A DNA stretch of 64,000 nucleotides from Ornithinibacillus sp047228935 (lineage in GTDB: Bacteria > Bacillota > Bacilli > Bacillales > Amphibacillaceae): positions 372,001 to 436,000 of the forward strand of contig NZ_JBFEGG010000001.1 of the NCBI RefSeq assembly GCF_047228935.1, read 5' to 3'. A program made the position numbers and the translations under genes. Shown here one piece after another: positions 24,332-33,731 of the stretch (its first letter is position 1; each line of letters opens with the position of its first letter). Below the pieces are notes generated by a model that had not been told where the DNA came from, did no database searches, and saw nothing but the letters and a program-made list of their open reading frames with translations.

Positions 24332-24341
24332 ATGATTAAAT

Positions 24342-24863
24342 ATGATAACTGAAGATTTATATTCTCCATTACATGAAATTACTCCATTAACCTTGGCTGT
24401 TGTCGCAAAAAAGGACGAGACTGGAAATGTTCATACCTATATTCTTGAAGAAGAAGCCGAATATATGGTAGAAAAGTCTCCTAGTAAATTAATCGATTAT
24501 GCTTGTAGGTTCTTTGGATCAAGTCTCAAAGGCAGACAAGACGGCACACGAGATATATGTGGAATCACACATAAAGCACCAATCTCGATTGATCCTTCTA
24601 GTGGCATGTATTTCTTTCCTACGACCTCGCCTACCAATGCTAAATGCTCTTGGATTGCCCATTCCCATATTGACCATGTAAACCGATTTATGGATAAAAC
24701 CGAGATTGTGTTTAAGACGGGGAAGAAGCTTGTTATAGATGCATCCTATGGTTCTATCATGAATCAAATTCACCGAACAGCGCAATTTAGGTATCTTCTC
24801 GACAATCGAATCAAGCATTTGCAGCGGCCAAAGCCTGGTCCGAAGCCAGAGCCTTCCACATAA
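24342..24863 (+). CDS. comK: Competence transcription factor ComK, short C-terminus
   Basis: DNA-binding master activator of late competence genes. Conserved family stretches are evident: Y-A-C-R-F-F-G-S-S-L-K-G-R, I-T-H-K-A-P-I-S-I-D-P-S, F-F-P-T-T-S-P, C-S-W-I-A-H-S-H and Y-G-S-I-M-N-Q-I-H-R-T-A-Q. It has 173 aa against 192 in B. subtilis and ends in a Pro/Lys tail (R-P-K-P-G-P-K-P-E-P-S-T) instead of the FMLYP-containing tail bound by MecA. The last 53 bp overlap the convergent yhzC gene. A hairpin covers the ribosome site. DNA-binding function looks intact; degradation control may differ. Confidence 0.88.
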   Translation: MITEDLYSPLHEITPLTLAVVAKKDETGNVHTYILEEEAEYMVEKSPSKLIDYACRFFGSSLKGRQDGTRDICGITHKAPISIDPSSGMYFFPTTSPTNAKCSWIAHSHIDHVNRFMDKTEIVFKTGKKLVIDASYGSIMNQIHRTAQFRYLLDNRIKHLQRPKPGPKPEPST

Positions 24864-25200
24864 TTTCTTGTACAATGTCTTCTACTTTTTTTCGTATAGC
24901 AGGGTTAAAGTAATTTCGTTTTTCTTCTTTTCCCCTACATAGAAAGAGATAAGAAGAGAAAGAATCATTTTTATTAATGAGCATCACTTTGAGCTTTTTA
25001 TCTTCCATCTTTTTACGTAATTGCCTCCGTTCAGCAAGTGCATTAGCATTCATTTTTTCTAAGAGCTGTAAATATGGTTCTTTTATTTTGAAGGCACCCT
25101 TTTGGATGTGCTGAATATCTTGTTGAATTACGACAATTGCCATCGAGAGAAATAGAAAGCGTGATGCGACTTTTAATTCTTCATCTGTTAGATAGCGCAT
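24811..25200 (-). CDS. yhzC: YhzC-like protein adjacent to comK
   Basis: A 129-aa hydrophilic helical protein starting M-R-Y-L-T-D-E-E-L-K-V-A-S-R-F-L, with the conserved-looking segment F-L-C-R-G-K-E-E-K-R-N-Y-F-N-P-A-I-R-K-K. As far as I recall, YhzC of B. subtilis has this sequence type and also neighbours comK. The ATG at 25200 follows GGAGGGAG; the longer upstream frame lacks support. Its 3' end overlaps comK by 53 bp on the opposite strand. Function unknown. Confidence in the symbol is moderate. Confidence 0.65.
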   Translation of the reverse strand: MRYLTDEELKVASRFLFLSMAIVVIQQDIQHIQKGAFKIKEPYLQLLEKMNANALAERRQLRKKMEDKKLKVMLINKNDSFSSYLFLCRGKEEKRNYFNPAIRKKVEDIVQEIMWKALASDQALAAANA

Positions 25201-25423
25201 AAATCTCCCTCCGATAAGAACGTTTGTTCTCATTATACGCCAAAGTATTAAAAAAATACACAATAAAGTTTTAAAAAAATATGGTAAAAATGGAAAAGGG
25301 TGAGGCTATACTAGATAATAAGTTTAAAAAAAGATATTCTAGATTTCGTTAAACTTTTCATAAAATGAAATTTACATTACAATTAAATTGTACATTTTGG
25401 CCTTGGATGGGGAGACTTAATGA

Positions 25424-26080
25424 ATGAATATATATAGTATCATAGCAGATTGGAAAAGCGCTGTACGTAATGATGAATTAGATCAGTACATAATGGAACT
25501 GCTTCAAGATTATGAGAGCCTAGGCCCATTACCGGGAATATTGCTCCCGTTTATAGAAGCATTTCTTCCATTTTTACCGTTGGTTGTGTTTGTAATGGGA
25601 AATGCAGCTGCTTACGGATTACTAGAAGGGTTTCTCCTATCCTGGGCAGGTTCTAGTTTAGGAGCAATTATGGTATTTTTAATCATCCGTAATCTCGGTG
25701 ATAAAAAAATATTTATTTCAGTACGTAAAAATAAGCAAGTCCAGAAAGTAACAAGCTGGCTGGAAAGGCACGGATTTGGGCCGTTGTTTTTACTCATGTG
25801 TTTTCCTTTTTCGCCGTCAGCTGTTATTAATGTGGTAGCGGGCTTATCTAATATTAATATGTACCAATTTATATTAGCTGTAATACTTGGAAAATCAGTA
25901 ATGATATTTTCAATTTCTTATATTGGTTCAAGTATTTTATCATTTGCCCAAAATCCATTTAAAACAATCATTGTTGGTGTTTGTATTGTCTTATTTTGGA
26001 TTGTAGGGAAATTTATAGAAAATAAGCTACATCAAAAGTCGAAACAAAAAGACGTAGCGGATTCGGAAGAAGTTAAATAA
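25424..26080 (+). CDS. yhjE: VTT/DedA-like membrane protein (YhjE/TVP38 family)
   Basis: Integral membrane protein of the VTT-domain family (TMEM64/DedA-related; relatives are proposed lipid scramblases or transporters). It has 218 aa with about five hydrophobic segments and the VTT signature around A-G-S-S-L-G-A-I-M-V-F-L-I and F-L-L-M-C-F-P-F-S-P-S-A-V-I-N-V-V-A-G-L-S. The ATG at 25424 is used; a second ATG 4 nt earlier reaches a stop after five codons. In B. subtilis yhjE lies near addB with sipV between; sipV is missing here. Confidence 0.8.
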   Translation: MNIYSIIADWKSAVRNDELDQYIMELLQDYESLGPLPGILLPFIEAFLPFLPLVVFVMGNAAAYGLLEGFLLSWAGSSLGAIMVFLIIRNLGDKKIFISVRKNKQVQKVTSWLERHGFGPLFLLMCFPFSPSAVINVVAGLSNINMYQFILAVILGKSVMIFSISYIGSSILSFAQNPFKTIIVGVCIVLFWIVGKFIENKLHQKSKQKDVADSEEVK

Positions 26081-26090
26081 CCGAAAAAAC

Positions 26091-26131
26091 AAAACTTCTG
26101 TATTGGATGTAATTTAATCAGAAGTTTTTTT
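26091..26131 (+). terminator. Terminator of yhjE
   Basis: AAAACTTCTG / CAGAAGTTTT with an 18-nt loop followed by further T residues. Confidence 0.7.
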
Positions 26132-26156
26132 CATTAGGGATAGGGAGGTATTAGTA

Positions 26157-29100
26157 GTGGGATTGCGCTTTATATTAGGGAGATCTGGTACTAAAAAAAG
26201 TGAAATAGCCTTTGAAGAAATAAAAGAAAAATCAACCGCTAATCCACAAGGTCCACCAATATTTTATATTGTTCCGGATCAAATGACTTTTGAACAAGAA
26301 TATGCCTTGTTCCAAGATGAGTCGTTTCAAGGTAGTGCTCGAACACAGGTCACAAGCTTTTCTCGTCTTGCTTGGTTAATTTTACAGGAAACTGGTGGAG
26401 CAACAAGACAATTTATTAGCTCTGTTGGTATCCAAATGATGCTTCGAAAAATAATCGAAGAAAAAGAAGGCGACTGGAATGTATTCCAAAAAGCAGTAGA
26501 GAAGCAAGGCTTTTTAAATCAGCTAGAGAAAATGATAACGGAATTTAAACGATATGAGATTACACCTGAGACTCTATTAGCACAGAAGTATCAAATTAAT
26601 CAGTATGCCCATAAAGAACCAGGTGAAAGAGCACTAGTAGATAAGTTAGATGATCTTTATTATATCTATGAAAAATTAGGACATGCTCTAGCTAATAAAT
26701 ATATAGACAGTGAAGACCAATTATCGCTTCTAGCAGAAAAGATAACAGAGGCAAAGTCTTTAGAAGGAGCAGAAATTTATTTTGATGGATTTCACCGTTT
26801 CACTCCTAAAGAATTAGTAGTAGTAGAAACACTTCTAAAGAAATGTGAACGTATTACTGTTACTTTAACCGTCGATGATCAAGATAATCCTAACTTGTCT
26901 GATATGGATTTGTTCTATCAAACGAAGGAAACCTATCAAGTCTTAAGACAAATGGCAGAAGCGAATGAAATAAAAATAGAAAATAGTATCATCTTAAATC
27001 CGATAGACGGAGTTTTTTATGATAAGCCTTATTTTGCTCACTTAGAAGCAAACTTTGATGTCCGACCAGTACCAAAATATAATGGGAAAGCACCTATTCA
27101 AATTGCAGAAGCAGTTCATCCTCGTGCGGAAATTGAGGGTGTAGCACAGGAGATTTTACGATTAGTTCGTGAAGAAAATTATCGTTACCGAGATATAGCA
27201 GTATTGATTCGTCAAACAGAAACATACCAGGATATTATTGGGACAATTTTTGAGGATTATAATATCCCGGTATTTATTGATGAAAAACGAACAATGCTAA
27301 ACCACGCCTTAATTGAGTTTATTCGTTCTGCAATGGAAGTGGTAGAAGGTAACTGGCGGTATGATGCGGTATTTCGTATGTTAAAAACTGGCTTTATTCC
27401 TGCATCGGATGAGGAATATCCATTAACAAATGATGCAATAGATGAGCTAGAAAACTATTGTATTGAATATGGCATTCGTTCGAGAAAGCAGTGGATGAGT
27501 GAGGAAGACTGGGTATTCCAGCGATTCCGCGGTTTTGATCGTGCCGCACAAACGGATTCAGAGAAGGAAATGCAAATACGAATTAATCGTTATCGGAAAC
27601 AGGTCGTAAGAGCTCTTGGTGAATACGACGAACAAATTAGAAGTGCAATGACAGTTAGAGAACTATGCATTCATACCTTTACATTATTAGAACAAGTAGA
27701 TGCTCCGGATCGATTAGAGGAAATGCGAAATTTCTTTGATGAAAATGGTCAATTAGCAAAGGGTCGAGAACAAGAACAAGTTTGGAATGCACTGATTCAC
27801 TTATTTGATGAAATGGTTGAAATGGCTGGCGAAGAAGAAATGTCTCTATCAACATTTCGTGTAACATTAGATGCTGGGTTGGAAACATTGAAGTTTTCCC
27901 ATGTACCACCAAGTATTGATCACGTTATTGTAGGGACGATTGATCGCTCCCGTATTAGCGATATTAAATGTTCATTCTTAGTTGGAGTTAATGAAGGGGT
28001 TTGGCCGCTTAAACCACCAGCAGACGGCATGATTAGCGAAACAGAGCGTGAGTTATTAGCTATTAATGGTATGAAACTTGCAGATACAAGTAAAAGACAG
28101 CTATTAGATGATTGGTTTTATATGTATTTAGCATTTACGGCAGCCTCTGATTATATATGGATTAGTTATCCATTAAGTGATGAAGAAGGTAAAACGAAAA
28201 TGCCATCCCAGCTTATTAAACGCATTGAGAATATGTTCCCAGCGTGTAGTGAACATATTTTACTACAAGATCCTGATGAATTACTAGAGGCGGATCGCTT
28301 TATAACATCACCAATTAAAACAAGGTCAGCACTTACTGCTCAACTGGCACGAAGCAGAAAAGGATATCCTATAAAGCCAGTGTGGTGGCATGTGCTTAAT
28401 TGGTATATGACTAATCATAAAAAATATGATACTACTTATACAATTTTACAAAGCTTGTATTATGAGAATACACCTACAGATATAGATGAAGAAACAATAG
28501 AACAGCTCTATCCGAAACAATTAACTGCAAGTGTGTCTAGACTAGAGACTTATTATAGCTGTTCATATAAGCATTTTGCCCAATATAGTTTAGGATTAGA
28601 TGAACGAAAAACGTATAAATTAGATGCCCCAGATATCGGAAACCTTTTTCATGAAGCACTTAAGATTATTACGGAATGGATTACAGAAGAAGGAAGAGAC
28701 TTTGCCCATTTAACCAAAAAGGACGCAGATTTATATGCTGAGCGTGCAGTAAACCGTCTTGCACCGATATTACAGCATCAAATTTTGCATAGTACGAATC
28801 GTTATCAGTATATACAACGCAAGCTGCAACAAACTATTGCTCGAGCAGCTTACGTCTTAAGTGAGCAAGCAAGGTTAAGTAAGTTTTCTCCAGTTGGATT
28901 AGAACTAGGATTTGGTTCAAAAGGAGACAAGCTTAATCCTGTAACGTTACAACTTCCCAACGGATATGAGATTAAGTTACGGGGACGTATTGACCGAGTG
29001 GACAAAGCAGTAGATCAAGAGGATCTATATTTGCGGATTATCGATTACAAATCAAGTGCAAGAGGACTTGACATGGTTGATGTATATTATGGTATTGCGC

Positions 29101-29660
29101 TTCAGATGCTAACTTATTTAGATGTCGTATTATCTCAATCCGAACAGTGGTTAGGGAAAAAAGCAACACCAGCTGGGGTATTATACTTCCATGTTCATAA
29201 TCCAATGATATCTGGTAAATCAAGAATGTCCGATGAAGACCTAGAAGAAGAAATTTTTAAACGTTATAAGATGAAGGGCTTACTTATTAACAAGGAACGT
29301 GTTGTTCAAATGATGGATACGTCACTGGAATCAGGTGGAAGTGATGTTATTCCTGCAAAATTGAAAAAGGATGGAGACTTTACGGCAAATTCTAAAGTAG
29401 CGGGTAAAGAAACCTTCTCAACTCTTCAGGAACATATTCACCGATTAATGTATAAAGCAGGGTTTGATATTACAAGTGGGGCTGTTCACTTAAATCCTTA
29501 CCAACGCAAGCAAAAAGCGGCCTGTACGTATTGCCCATTCCTATCTGTATGCCAATTTGATACATCACTCGAAACCAATAACTTTAGAAGATTATCCGAA
29601 CTGAAAGAAGAAGAAGTATTAGAGAAGTTAAGTAGTGAGGGGGGAGATATCATTGGTTAG
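26157..29660 (+). CDS. addB: ATP-dependent deoxyribonuclease subunit B
   Basis: Subunit of the AddAB helicase-nuclease (RecBCD counterpart) that processes double-strand breaks up to Chi sites. 1167 aa from a GTG start preceded by GGGAGGT. C-terminal nuclease residues lie in R-G-R-I-D-R-V-D and I-I-D-Y-K-S-S. The four iron-sulfur cysteines C802, C1123, C1126 and C1132 keep the expected C-x320-C-x2-C-x5-C spacing. The N-terminal nucleotide-binding loop reads G8-R-S-G-T-K-K-S15, with Lys where the second Gly of GxGK normally stands, so ATP binding may be weakened. The 3' end overlaps addA. Confidence 0.95.
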   Translation: MGLRFILGRSGTKKSEIAFEEIKEKSTANPQGPPIFYIVPDQMTFEQEYALFQDESFQGSARTQVTSFSRLAWLILQETGGATRQFISSVGIQMMLRKIIEEKEGDWNVFQKAVEKQGFLNQLEKMITEFKRYEITPETLLAQKYQINQYAHKEPGERALVDKLDDLYYIYEKLGHALANKYIDSEDQLSLLAEKITEAKSLEGAEIYFDGFHRFTPKELVVVETLLKKCERITVTLTVDDQDNPNLSDMDLFYQTKETYQVLRQMAEANEIKIENSIILNPIDGVFYDKPYFAHLEANFDVRPVPKYNGKAPIQIAEAVHPRAEIEGVAQEILRLVREENYRYRDIAVLIRQTETYQDIIGTIFEDYNIPVFIDEKRTMLNHALIEFIRSAMEVVEGNWRYDAVFRMLKTGFIPASDEEYPLTNDAIDELENYCIEYGIRSRKQWMSEEDWVFQRFRGFDRAAQTDSEKEMQIRINRYRKQVVRALGEYDEQIRSAMTVRELCIHTFTLLEQVDAPDRLEEMRNFFDENGQLAKGREQEQVWNALIHLFDEMVEMAGEEEMSLSTFRVTLDAGLETLKFSHVPPSIDHVIVGTIDRSRISDIKCSFLVGVNEGVWPLKPPADGMISETERELLAINGMKLADTSKRQLLDDWFYMYLAFTAASDYIWISYPLSDEEGKTKMPSQLIKRIENMFPACSEHILLQDPDELLEADRFITSPIKTRSALTAQLARSRKGYPIKPVWWHVLNWYMTNHKKYDTTYTILQSLYYENTPTDIDEETIEQLYPKQLTASVSRLETYYSCSYKHFAQYSLGLDERKTYKLDAPDIGNLFHEALKIITEWITEEGRDFAHLTKKDADLYAERAVNRLAPILQHQILHSTNRYQYIQRKLQQTIARAAYVLSEQARLSKFSPVGLELGFGSKGDKLNPVTLQLPNGYEIKLRGRIDRVDKAVDQEDLYLRIIDYKSSARGLDMVDVYYGIALQMLTYLDVVLSQSEQWLGKKATPAGVLYFHVHNPMISGKSRMSDEDLEEEIFKRYKMKGLLINKERVVQMMDTSLESGGSDVIPAKLKKDGDFTANSKVAGKETFSTLQEHIHRLMYKAGFDITSGAVHLNPYQRKQKAACTYCPFLSVCQFDTSLETNNFRRLSELKEEEVLEKLSSEGGDIIG

Positions 29661-32600
29661 ATGGACAAAAGAACAAGAAGCAGCCATTTATACAGAAGGC
29701 AATGATGTGTTAGTTGCAGCTGCTGCAGGATCTGGGAAAACTGCTGTACTAGTAGAAAGAATTATTCAAAAGCTATTAAAAAAGGAGAACCCAGTCGATA
29801 TTGATTCCCTTCTCGTTGTTACCTTTACGAATGCTGCTGCCCAGGAAATGCGAAATAGAGTAGGACTTGCACTAGAAAAAGCATTGGAACAGGACCCAAC
29901 ATCTGTTCATTTGAAAAAGCAATTATCGCTTCTGCAACGCGCATCTATCTCTACTTTACATTCATTTTGCTTAGATATTGTGAAGCAGTATGCTTATTTA
30001 ATTGATATTGATCCAAGTTTCCGAATTGCTAATGATATGGAAGCAGATTTAATGCAGCAGGATGTTCTAGAAGACTTATTTGAAGACTGGTATGGGCGAG
30101 AAGGGGAAGACCAAGAGGAATTCTTCCAAGTAGTAGAACGATTCTCTGGTGACCGTAATGATGTAGATGTGGAGAAATTAGTGCTAACTCTTTATAACTT
30201 TGCGATTCAAAACCCATGGCCAGAAGCTTGGTTAGATGATTTAGCAGATGTATATGATATTAAAGAAGATTGGACAGAGAAAGATTTAACGTGGCTTGAG
30301 ATTATTAAACGTGAGTTACGAGATAAGCTTTTAGGTATTGAACAAGAAATGAAGTTAGCCTTGAAAATATCTAGGGATAGTGATGGGCCATATCATTACA
30401 TTGAAACGATTGAAAAGGATTTGGAAATGTTAGGACTTGCACTGGAAAGGTTAGGAAATTGGGATGATATACAACGGTTTATGACTGCTAGTTCATTCGA
30501 AGACTTATCTAGAAAACGTCCTGATGTAAATAAGGATAAGAAGAAAAAGGTATCTGATTTAAGACGAAAATATAAAGAACGATGGAATGGTGTTATTAAA
30601 GATTGGTTTAGTAGAAATCTTTCAGCTCATATCGAGGATATGCGAGAGCTAGCTCCTGTAGTTAGAGCGTTAACGAATATTGTGAAGGATTTCATTGAAC
30701 GCTTTGCTACTCTTAAACGGGAAAAAGCAGTGGTAGATTTTTCTGACTTAGAGCATTTATGTTTGCACCTACTAATGGATGAATCTTCTACAATAGAAGA
30801 TCCTAAGCCATCCAGTGTAGCTATTAATCTACAAAAACAATTTAGTGAGCTTTTAGTTGATGAATATCAGGATACAAACCTAGTACAAGAGACCATTTTA
30901 ACGTTAATTAGTGATCAGGTCGGTCCGGGTAATATGTTTATGGTAGGGGATGTAAAGCAAAGCATTTACCGATTTAGACATGCAGAGCCGTCCCTATTCA
31001 TAGAAAAATATAAACGTTTTGCATCTAGTGATAGCAGTGGAACAAGAATTGATTTAGCTAGTAATTTTAGAAGTCGTGAACTTGTGTTAATCGGAGCAAA
31101 TTACATTTTTAGGCAAATTCTTGACGAACAGCTTGGTGAAATCAGTTATGACAAGGATGCTGAATTAATCTATGCAAATAAAATGTATGATTCCTTACCA
31201 TTAACAGAGCCTAATCCGGAACTAATTATCATTGACCGCCAACAGCCAGAGGAAAAACAGCTATCAGATGATGTGGAAGAAACAAGTGACGAAAATTATC
31301 AGGATTTAGAACATGCTCAGCTTGAGGCAAGAACCTATGCAAAGAAGATTAAGCAATGGATTGGGACAGAGGGCAATGCGCCTCTTCAAGTAGTGGATAA
31401 GGCTAGTGAAACGTTTAGAGATGTTCAATATCGAGATATTGTGATTTTACTTCGTTCTATGACTTGGGCTCCTACCATTGTGGACGAATTGAAAAAACAA
31501 GGCATTCCCGTTTATGCAGAGCTTTCAACCGGATATTTTGAAGCAATTGAAGTGAAAATTATGTTGAACTTATTAAAGGTCATTGATAATCCAAGGCAGG
31601 ATATTCCACTTGCATCTGTGTTGAAATCACCAATCTTAGGACTAAATGAAAATGAACTTGCCAAAATTCGCCTAGCTGAACCAAGGAAAACGTATTTTGA
31701 AGCGGTGGAAAATTATCGTAAAAGTAATGATGATATCATTACGACTAAATTAAATCGCTTCATGGAATTATTAGATCGATTTCGCCTTGCTGCTAGACAA
31801 GGTGCTTTGTCAGAGTTAATCTGGCAAATTTATCGTGAAACAGGCTTTTTCGACTTTGTAGGTGGAATGCCAGGTGGTCGTCAAAGGCAAGCCAATTTAC
31901 GGGCATTATACGATCGTGCGAGGGGTTACGAAACAACTTCCTTCCGAGGGCTTTTCCGATTTCTTCGATTTATTGAGAGGATGGAAGAGAAGGGTGATGA
32001 CTTAGGCGCGGCTAGAGCATTAAGTGAGCAAGAAGATGTCGTAAGGATCATGACTATTCATAAAAGTAAGGGATTAGAATTTCCAGTTGTAATTGTAGGT
32101 GCAATGGATAAGCAATTTAATATGATGGATTTACGTCAAAATTACTTGCTTCATAAAGATTTAGGATTTGCTTCTAAATATATTGATCCAGTAAAGCGAA
32201 TAACCTATCCAACACTGTTTTACCATGCAATTAAAGAAGAGAAAAGAAGGGAACTTTTAGCAGAAGAAATGCGGGTTCTATATGTGGCATTAACAAGGGC
32301 TAGGGAAAAACTAGTCATGGTTGGAAATGTTGCTTCATTTGAAAAGAAACGAGAAAATTGGGAATCGGTCAATGAGCATTCTGAATGGATCTTACCAGCC
32401 CATTTTCGTATTGGTTCCAAATCATATTTAGATTGGGTAGGTCCAGCTTTAATTCGCCATCATAAAACAGAGGCTCTTCGCACAGAGGAAATAAAAGATG
32501 TTATTTTAAAAGAAATTAGGACGGATCCTTCTGAATGGGATATTACGATAATTCATGGTAGTGAACTTACTAATCTAGAGGAAGAATCGATTGAAGAGGA

Positions 32601-33390
32601 TGTTAACTTAAAAGAGAAAATAAATGCATGGCATCCAGTCGAGATAAATGAGCCAGCTTTAGAGGCATTTGTAGACGAACGACTTTCTTATCGATATCCA
32701 TTTGAGGAAGCGGCATATTCTCGGGCAAAGCAAAGTGTAACGGAAATTAAAAGACAACGTGAACTTAAAGATGAATATAGTGCAACTCAGCTCGTTCAAC
32801 CATTTAAAACACCTATATCTAAAAAACCAATCTTCATGCAAAAGCAAAAAACTCTTTCTGCTGCTGAGAAAGGAACAGCAATGCATACGGTCATGCAACA
32901 TTTGCCAATGCAGAAGAGAATGACACAAATAGAAATTGCTGAATACGTTGAAGAGTTAGTTGAACGAGAGATTATACGAAGAGAAGAAGCGAATTCAGTA
33001 GATATAAAAGCAGTAGAAAAGTTTTTTGATACTGAAATCGGTGGACTAATGATGTCTGCTGAGAAAATTTATCGTGAGGTTCCATTTACGATTACACTAC
33101 CAGCTAAAGAAGTGTATGCAAATTGGAAAAGTGAAACAAATGAGCAAGTACTAGTACAAGGAGTATTTGATGCGGTCATACCTTCAGAAGATGGATGGAT
33201 AATTTTAGATTACAAGACAGACCATATTACAGAAGAAGTGAATGAGGAGCTCAAATCTAAACTTATTAACCGGTATAAAGTACAATTGTCTCTTTATCGC
33301 CATGCATTAGAAACGATATGGAAATCACCTGTTCAAGAAACGTATCTGTATTTCTTTGCAAAACAACTTTTAGTCAAAGTTCCAAAATAA
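29653..33390 (+). CDS. addA: ATP-dependent helicase/nuclease subunit A
   Basis: UvrD-type helicase with a C-terminal RecB-like nuclease domain, partner of AddB. Walker A is A-A-A-G-S-G-K-T-A-V-L near residue 25, motif II lies in L-V-D-E-Y-Q-D-T-N, motif VI in Y-V-A-L-T-R-A-R-E-K, and the nuclease motif in G-V-F-D-A-V-I-P and W-I-I-L-D-Y-K-T-D. The TTG at 29653 is preferred (1245 aa) because GAGGGGGGAGAT sits 5-10 nt upstream; a GTG at 29635 lies inside that site. It overlaps addB by 8 bp. sbcD-sbcC, next in B. subtilis, is absent. Confidence 0.95.
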   Translation: MVRWTKEQEAAIYTEGNDVLVAAAAGSGKTAVLVERIIQKLLKKENPVDIDSLLVVTFTNAAAQEMRNRVGLALEKALEQDPTSVHLKKQLSLLQRASISTLHSFCLDIVKQYAYLIDIDPSFRIANDMEADLMQQDVLEDLFEDWYGREGEDQEEFFQVVERFSGDRNDVDVEKLVLTLYNFAIQNPWPEAWLDDLADVYDIKEDWTEKDLTWLEIIKRELRDKLLGIEQEMKLALKISRDSDGPYHYIETIEKDLEMLGLALERLGNWDDIQRFMTASSFEDLSRKRPDVNKDKKKKVSDLRRKYKERWNGVIKDWFSRNLSAHIEDMRELAPVVRALTNIVKDFIERFATLKREKAVVDFSDLEHLCLHLLMDESSTIEDPKPSSVAINLQKQFSELLVDEYQDTNLVQETILTLISDQVGPGNMFMVGDVKQSIYRFRHAEPSLFIEKYKRFASSDSSGTRIDLASNFRSRELVLIGANYIFRQILDEQLGEISYDKDAELIYANKMYDSLPLTEPNPELIIIDRQQPEEKQLSDDVEETSDENYQDLEHAQLEARTYAKKIKQWIGTEGNAPLQVVDKASETFRDVQYRDIVILLRSMTWAPTIVDELKKQGIPVYAELSTGYFEAIEVKIMLNLLKVIDNPRQDIPLASVLKSPILGLNENELAKIRLAEPRKTYFEAVENYRKSNDDIITTKLNRFMELLDRFRLAARQGALSELIWQIYRETGFFDFVGGMPGGRQRQANLRALYDRARGYETTSFRGLFRFLRFIERMEEKGDDLGAARALSEQEDVVRIMTIHKSKGLEFPVVIVGAMDKQFNMMDLRQNYLLHKDLGFASKYIDPVKRITYPTLFYHAIKEEKRRELLAEEMRVLYVALTRAREKLVMVGNVASFEKKRENWESVNEHSEWILPAHFRIGSKSYLDWVGPALIRHHKTEALRTEEIKDVILKEIRTDPSEWDITIIHGSELTNLEEESIEEDVNLKEKINAWHPVEINEPALEAFVDERLSYRYPFEEAAYSRAKQSVTEIKRQRELKDEYSATQLVQPFKTPISKKPIFMQKQKTLSAAEKGTAMHTVMQHLPMQKRMTQIEIAEYVEELVEREIIRREEANSVDIKAVEKFFDTEIGGLMMSAEKIYREVPFTITLPAKEVYANWKSETNEQVLVQGVFDAVIPSEDGWIILDYKTDHITEEVNEELKSKLINRYKVQLSLYRHALETIWKSPVQETYLYFFAKQLLVKVPK

Positions 33391-33394
33391 AATT

Positions 33395-33436
33395 ACGTCT
33401 CAAAAAGGGTATCAGCCCTTTTCTGAGACGTTTTTT
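33395..33436. terminator. Bidirectional terminator between addA and gerPF
   Basis: Stem CGTCTCA...TGAGACG with inner AAAAGGG/CCCTTTT, followed by TTTTTT on the plus strand; it abuts the gerPF stop on the minus strand. Confidence 0.85.
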
Positions 33437-33653
33437 ACGTATTAGCGGTTTGGGTTTGATCGTTTACGTCTGGATCAAATGGGTTGGTTAGGTTAGCTCC
33501 AGTATTTGTATTAATAAAGTCCCCAGTGTTTAAAGAGCCAGAACCAGCAACCGTTTTGGATGTGCTTTTAGGTGAAAGGTAAAATGAATCACCAAAATTA
33601 ACAACGCCTCCCCCAATGCTATTGATTTTAATTGGTCCGACGATTGATGGCAT
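33435..33653 (-). CDS. gerPF: Spore germination protein GerPF
   Basis: Last gene of the gerP operon, required for normal permeability of the spore coat to germinants. 72 aa with the family signature M-P-S-I-V-G-P-I-K-I-N-S-I-G-G-G, then V-N-F-G-D and a G-S-G-S-L-N-T-G-D motif. It is a paralogue of GerPA encoded at the other end of the operon, with which it shares the Asn/Thr-rich tail. Made in the mother cell under SigK. Confidence 0.92.
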   Translation of the reverse strand: MPSIVGPIKINSIGGGVVNFGDSFYLSPKSTSKTVAGSGSLNTGDFINTNTGANLTNPFDPDVNDQTQTANT

Positions 33654-33731
33654 AAAAACACCTACTATAAGAAGAGTTTACTTTACAGTATGTTAGATAA
33701 GCATAACCTGTGTGTATGTTTCATTAGATTT

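Noticed and set aside
24226..24341. ComK boxes (AAAA-N5-TTTT) for comK autoregulation
   Set aside because: A-tracts and T-tracts are present, including TTTTGATGGAAAA, but none has the AAAA-N5-TTTT order with proper spacing.
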